From Candidatus Poseidonia sp. (lineage in GTDB: Archaea; Thermoplasmatota; Poseidoniia; Poseidoniales; Poseidoniaceae): a stretch of DNA of 5,968 nt. Positions within the stretch are counted from its first letter, which is position 1; the number at the start of each line of letters is the position of its first letter. The stretch covers positions 1 to 5,968 of the forward strand of contig JALRLQ010000088.1 in NCBI GenBank assembly GCA_023254365.1, written 5' to 3'. Shown one piece after another: positions 5,848 through 5,968 of the stretch. Under the pieces are notes generated by a model. That model saw only the letters and a program-made list of their open reading frames with translations, made no database searches and was not told the DNA's origin. The translations under genes were made by a program, and so were the position numbers.

Positions 5848-5864
5848 ATAGGGTGAGACTCTAT
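5848..5864. promoter_or_regulatory. near-palindrome overlapping the promoter of the last gene
   Basis: ATAGGGT (5848-5854) and ACTCTAT (5858-5864) form inverted 7-base arms around GAG with one mismatch, a G-T pair. The right arm runs into the probable TATA box, so a bound protein would interfere with or guide transcription. It may be an operator; the HTH-10 gene next door is a natural but unproven candidate. Confidence 0.35.
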
Positions 5865-5867
5865 TTG
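5861..5867 (+). promoter_or_regulatory. candidate TATA box of the truncated last gene
   Basis: CTATTTG is centred about 25 nt upstream of the ATG at 5889, and no ribosome binding site precedes that ATG, again matching a leaderless transcript. Confidence 0.4.
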
Positions 5868-5888
5868 CCCTCTTGGGGTGTTCAATCC

Positions 5889-5968
5889 ATGTCCAGCGGA
5901 CGCTTTGCCGAAGTTCGAACCCCCCTGATTCTGTCCATCCTGATGGTGCTGATGACCCAGGTCGGTGA
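5889..5968 (+). CDS. N-terminal 26 codons of a membrane or exported protein (cut by window edge)
   Basis: The frame opens at ATG 5889 and reads MSSGRFAEVRTPLILSILMV and on to the edge without a stop. A short N-terminus with two Arg is followed by a hydrophobic run (about 12-25, PLILSILMVLMTQVG), which suggests a signal peptide or a first membrane segment. The start is supported by the TATA-like CTATTTG about 25 nt upstream. Too little is present to name a family. Confidence 0.6.
   Translation, partial: MSSGRFAEVRTPLILSILMVLMTQVG

Overview
The window looks like a piece of a marine euryarchaeal genome, most likely Candidatus Poseidoniales (Marine Group II) or a close Thermoplasmatota relative. 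That assignment is an inference. It rests on an archaeal HTH-10 (Bat-type) regulator, a large RND/MMPL exporter of archaeal type, and TATA-like boxes about 20-30 nt upstream of start codons with no Shine-Dalgarno site, as in leaderless archaeal transcripts. The housekeeping-like genes are GC-rich and avoid AGA/AGG/ATA codons.

Layout. (1) Bases 1-2084, minus strand: the N-terminal 694 residues of an RND-superfamily exporter that runs off the left edge. It has one long exported loop and at least seven membrane segments. (2) Bases 2085-2805: about 720 bases of lower-GC sequence with no confident protein gene. It holds several inverted repeats and a cluster of ATGCG/CGCAT words, so it may be a structured RNA, a regulatory region or decayed sequence. 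(3) Bases 2806-3704, plus strand: a two-gene unit joined by a GTGA overlap, consisting of a short basic Cys/His zinc-finger-like protein and an HNH-endonuclease-fold protein. Their codon use differs from the flanking genes, which suggests acquisition. (4) Bases 3787-5088, plus strand: a complete MscS-type mechanosensitive channel with a charged C-terminal tail. (5) Bases 5168-5818, plus strand: a complete HTH-10 regulator with a well-placed TATA-like element. (6) Bases 5889-5968, plus strand: the first 26 codons of a gene whose product starts with a hydrophobic segment, cut by the right edge.

The exporter, the channel and the truncated gene are envelope functions, and the HTH-10 protein is a plausible local regulator, although nothing in the sequence ties it to a target. 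The most unusual part is 2085-3704: a lower-GC insert-like region with a structured non-coding stretch directly upstream of a translationally coupled zinc-finger/HNH pair.
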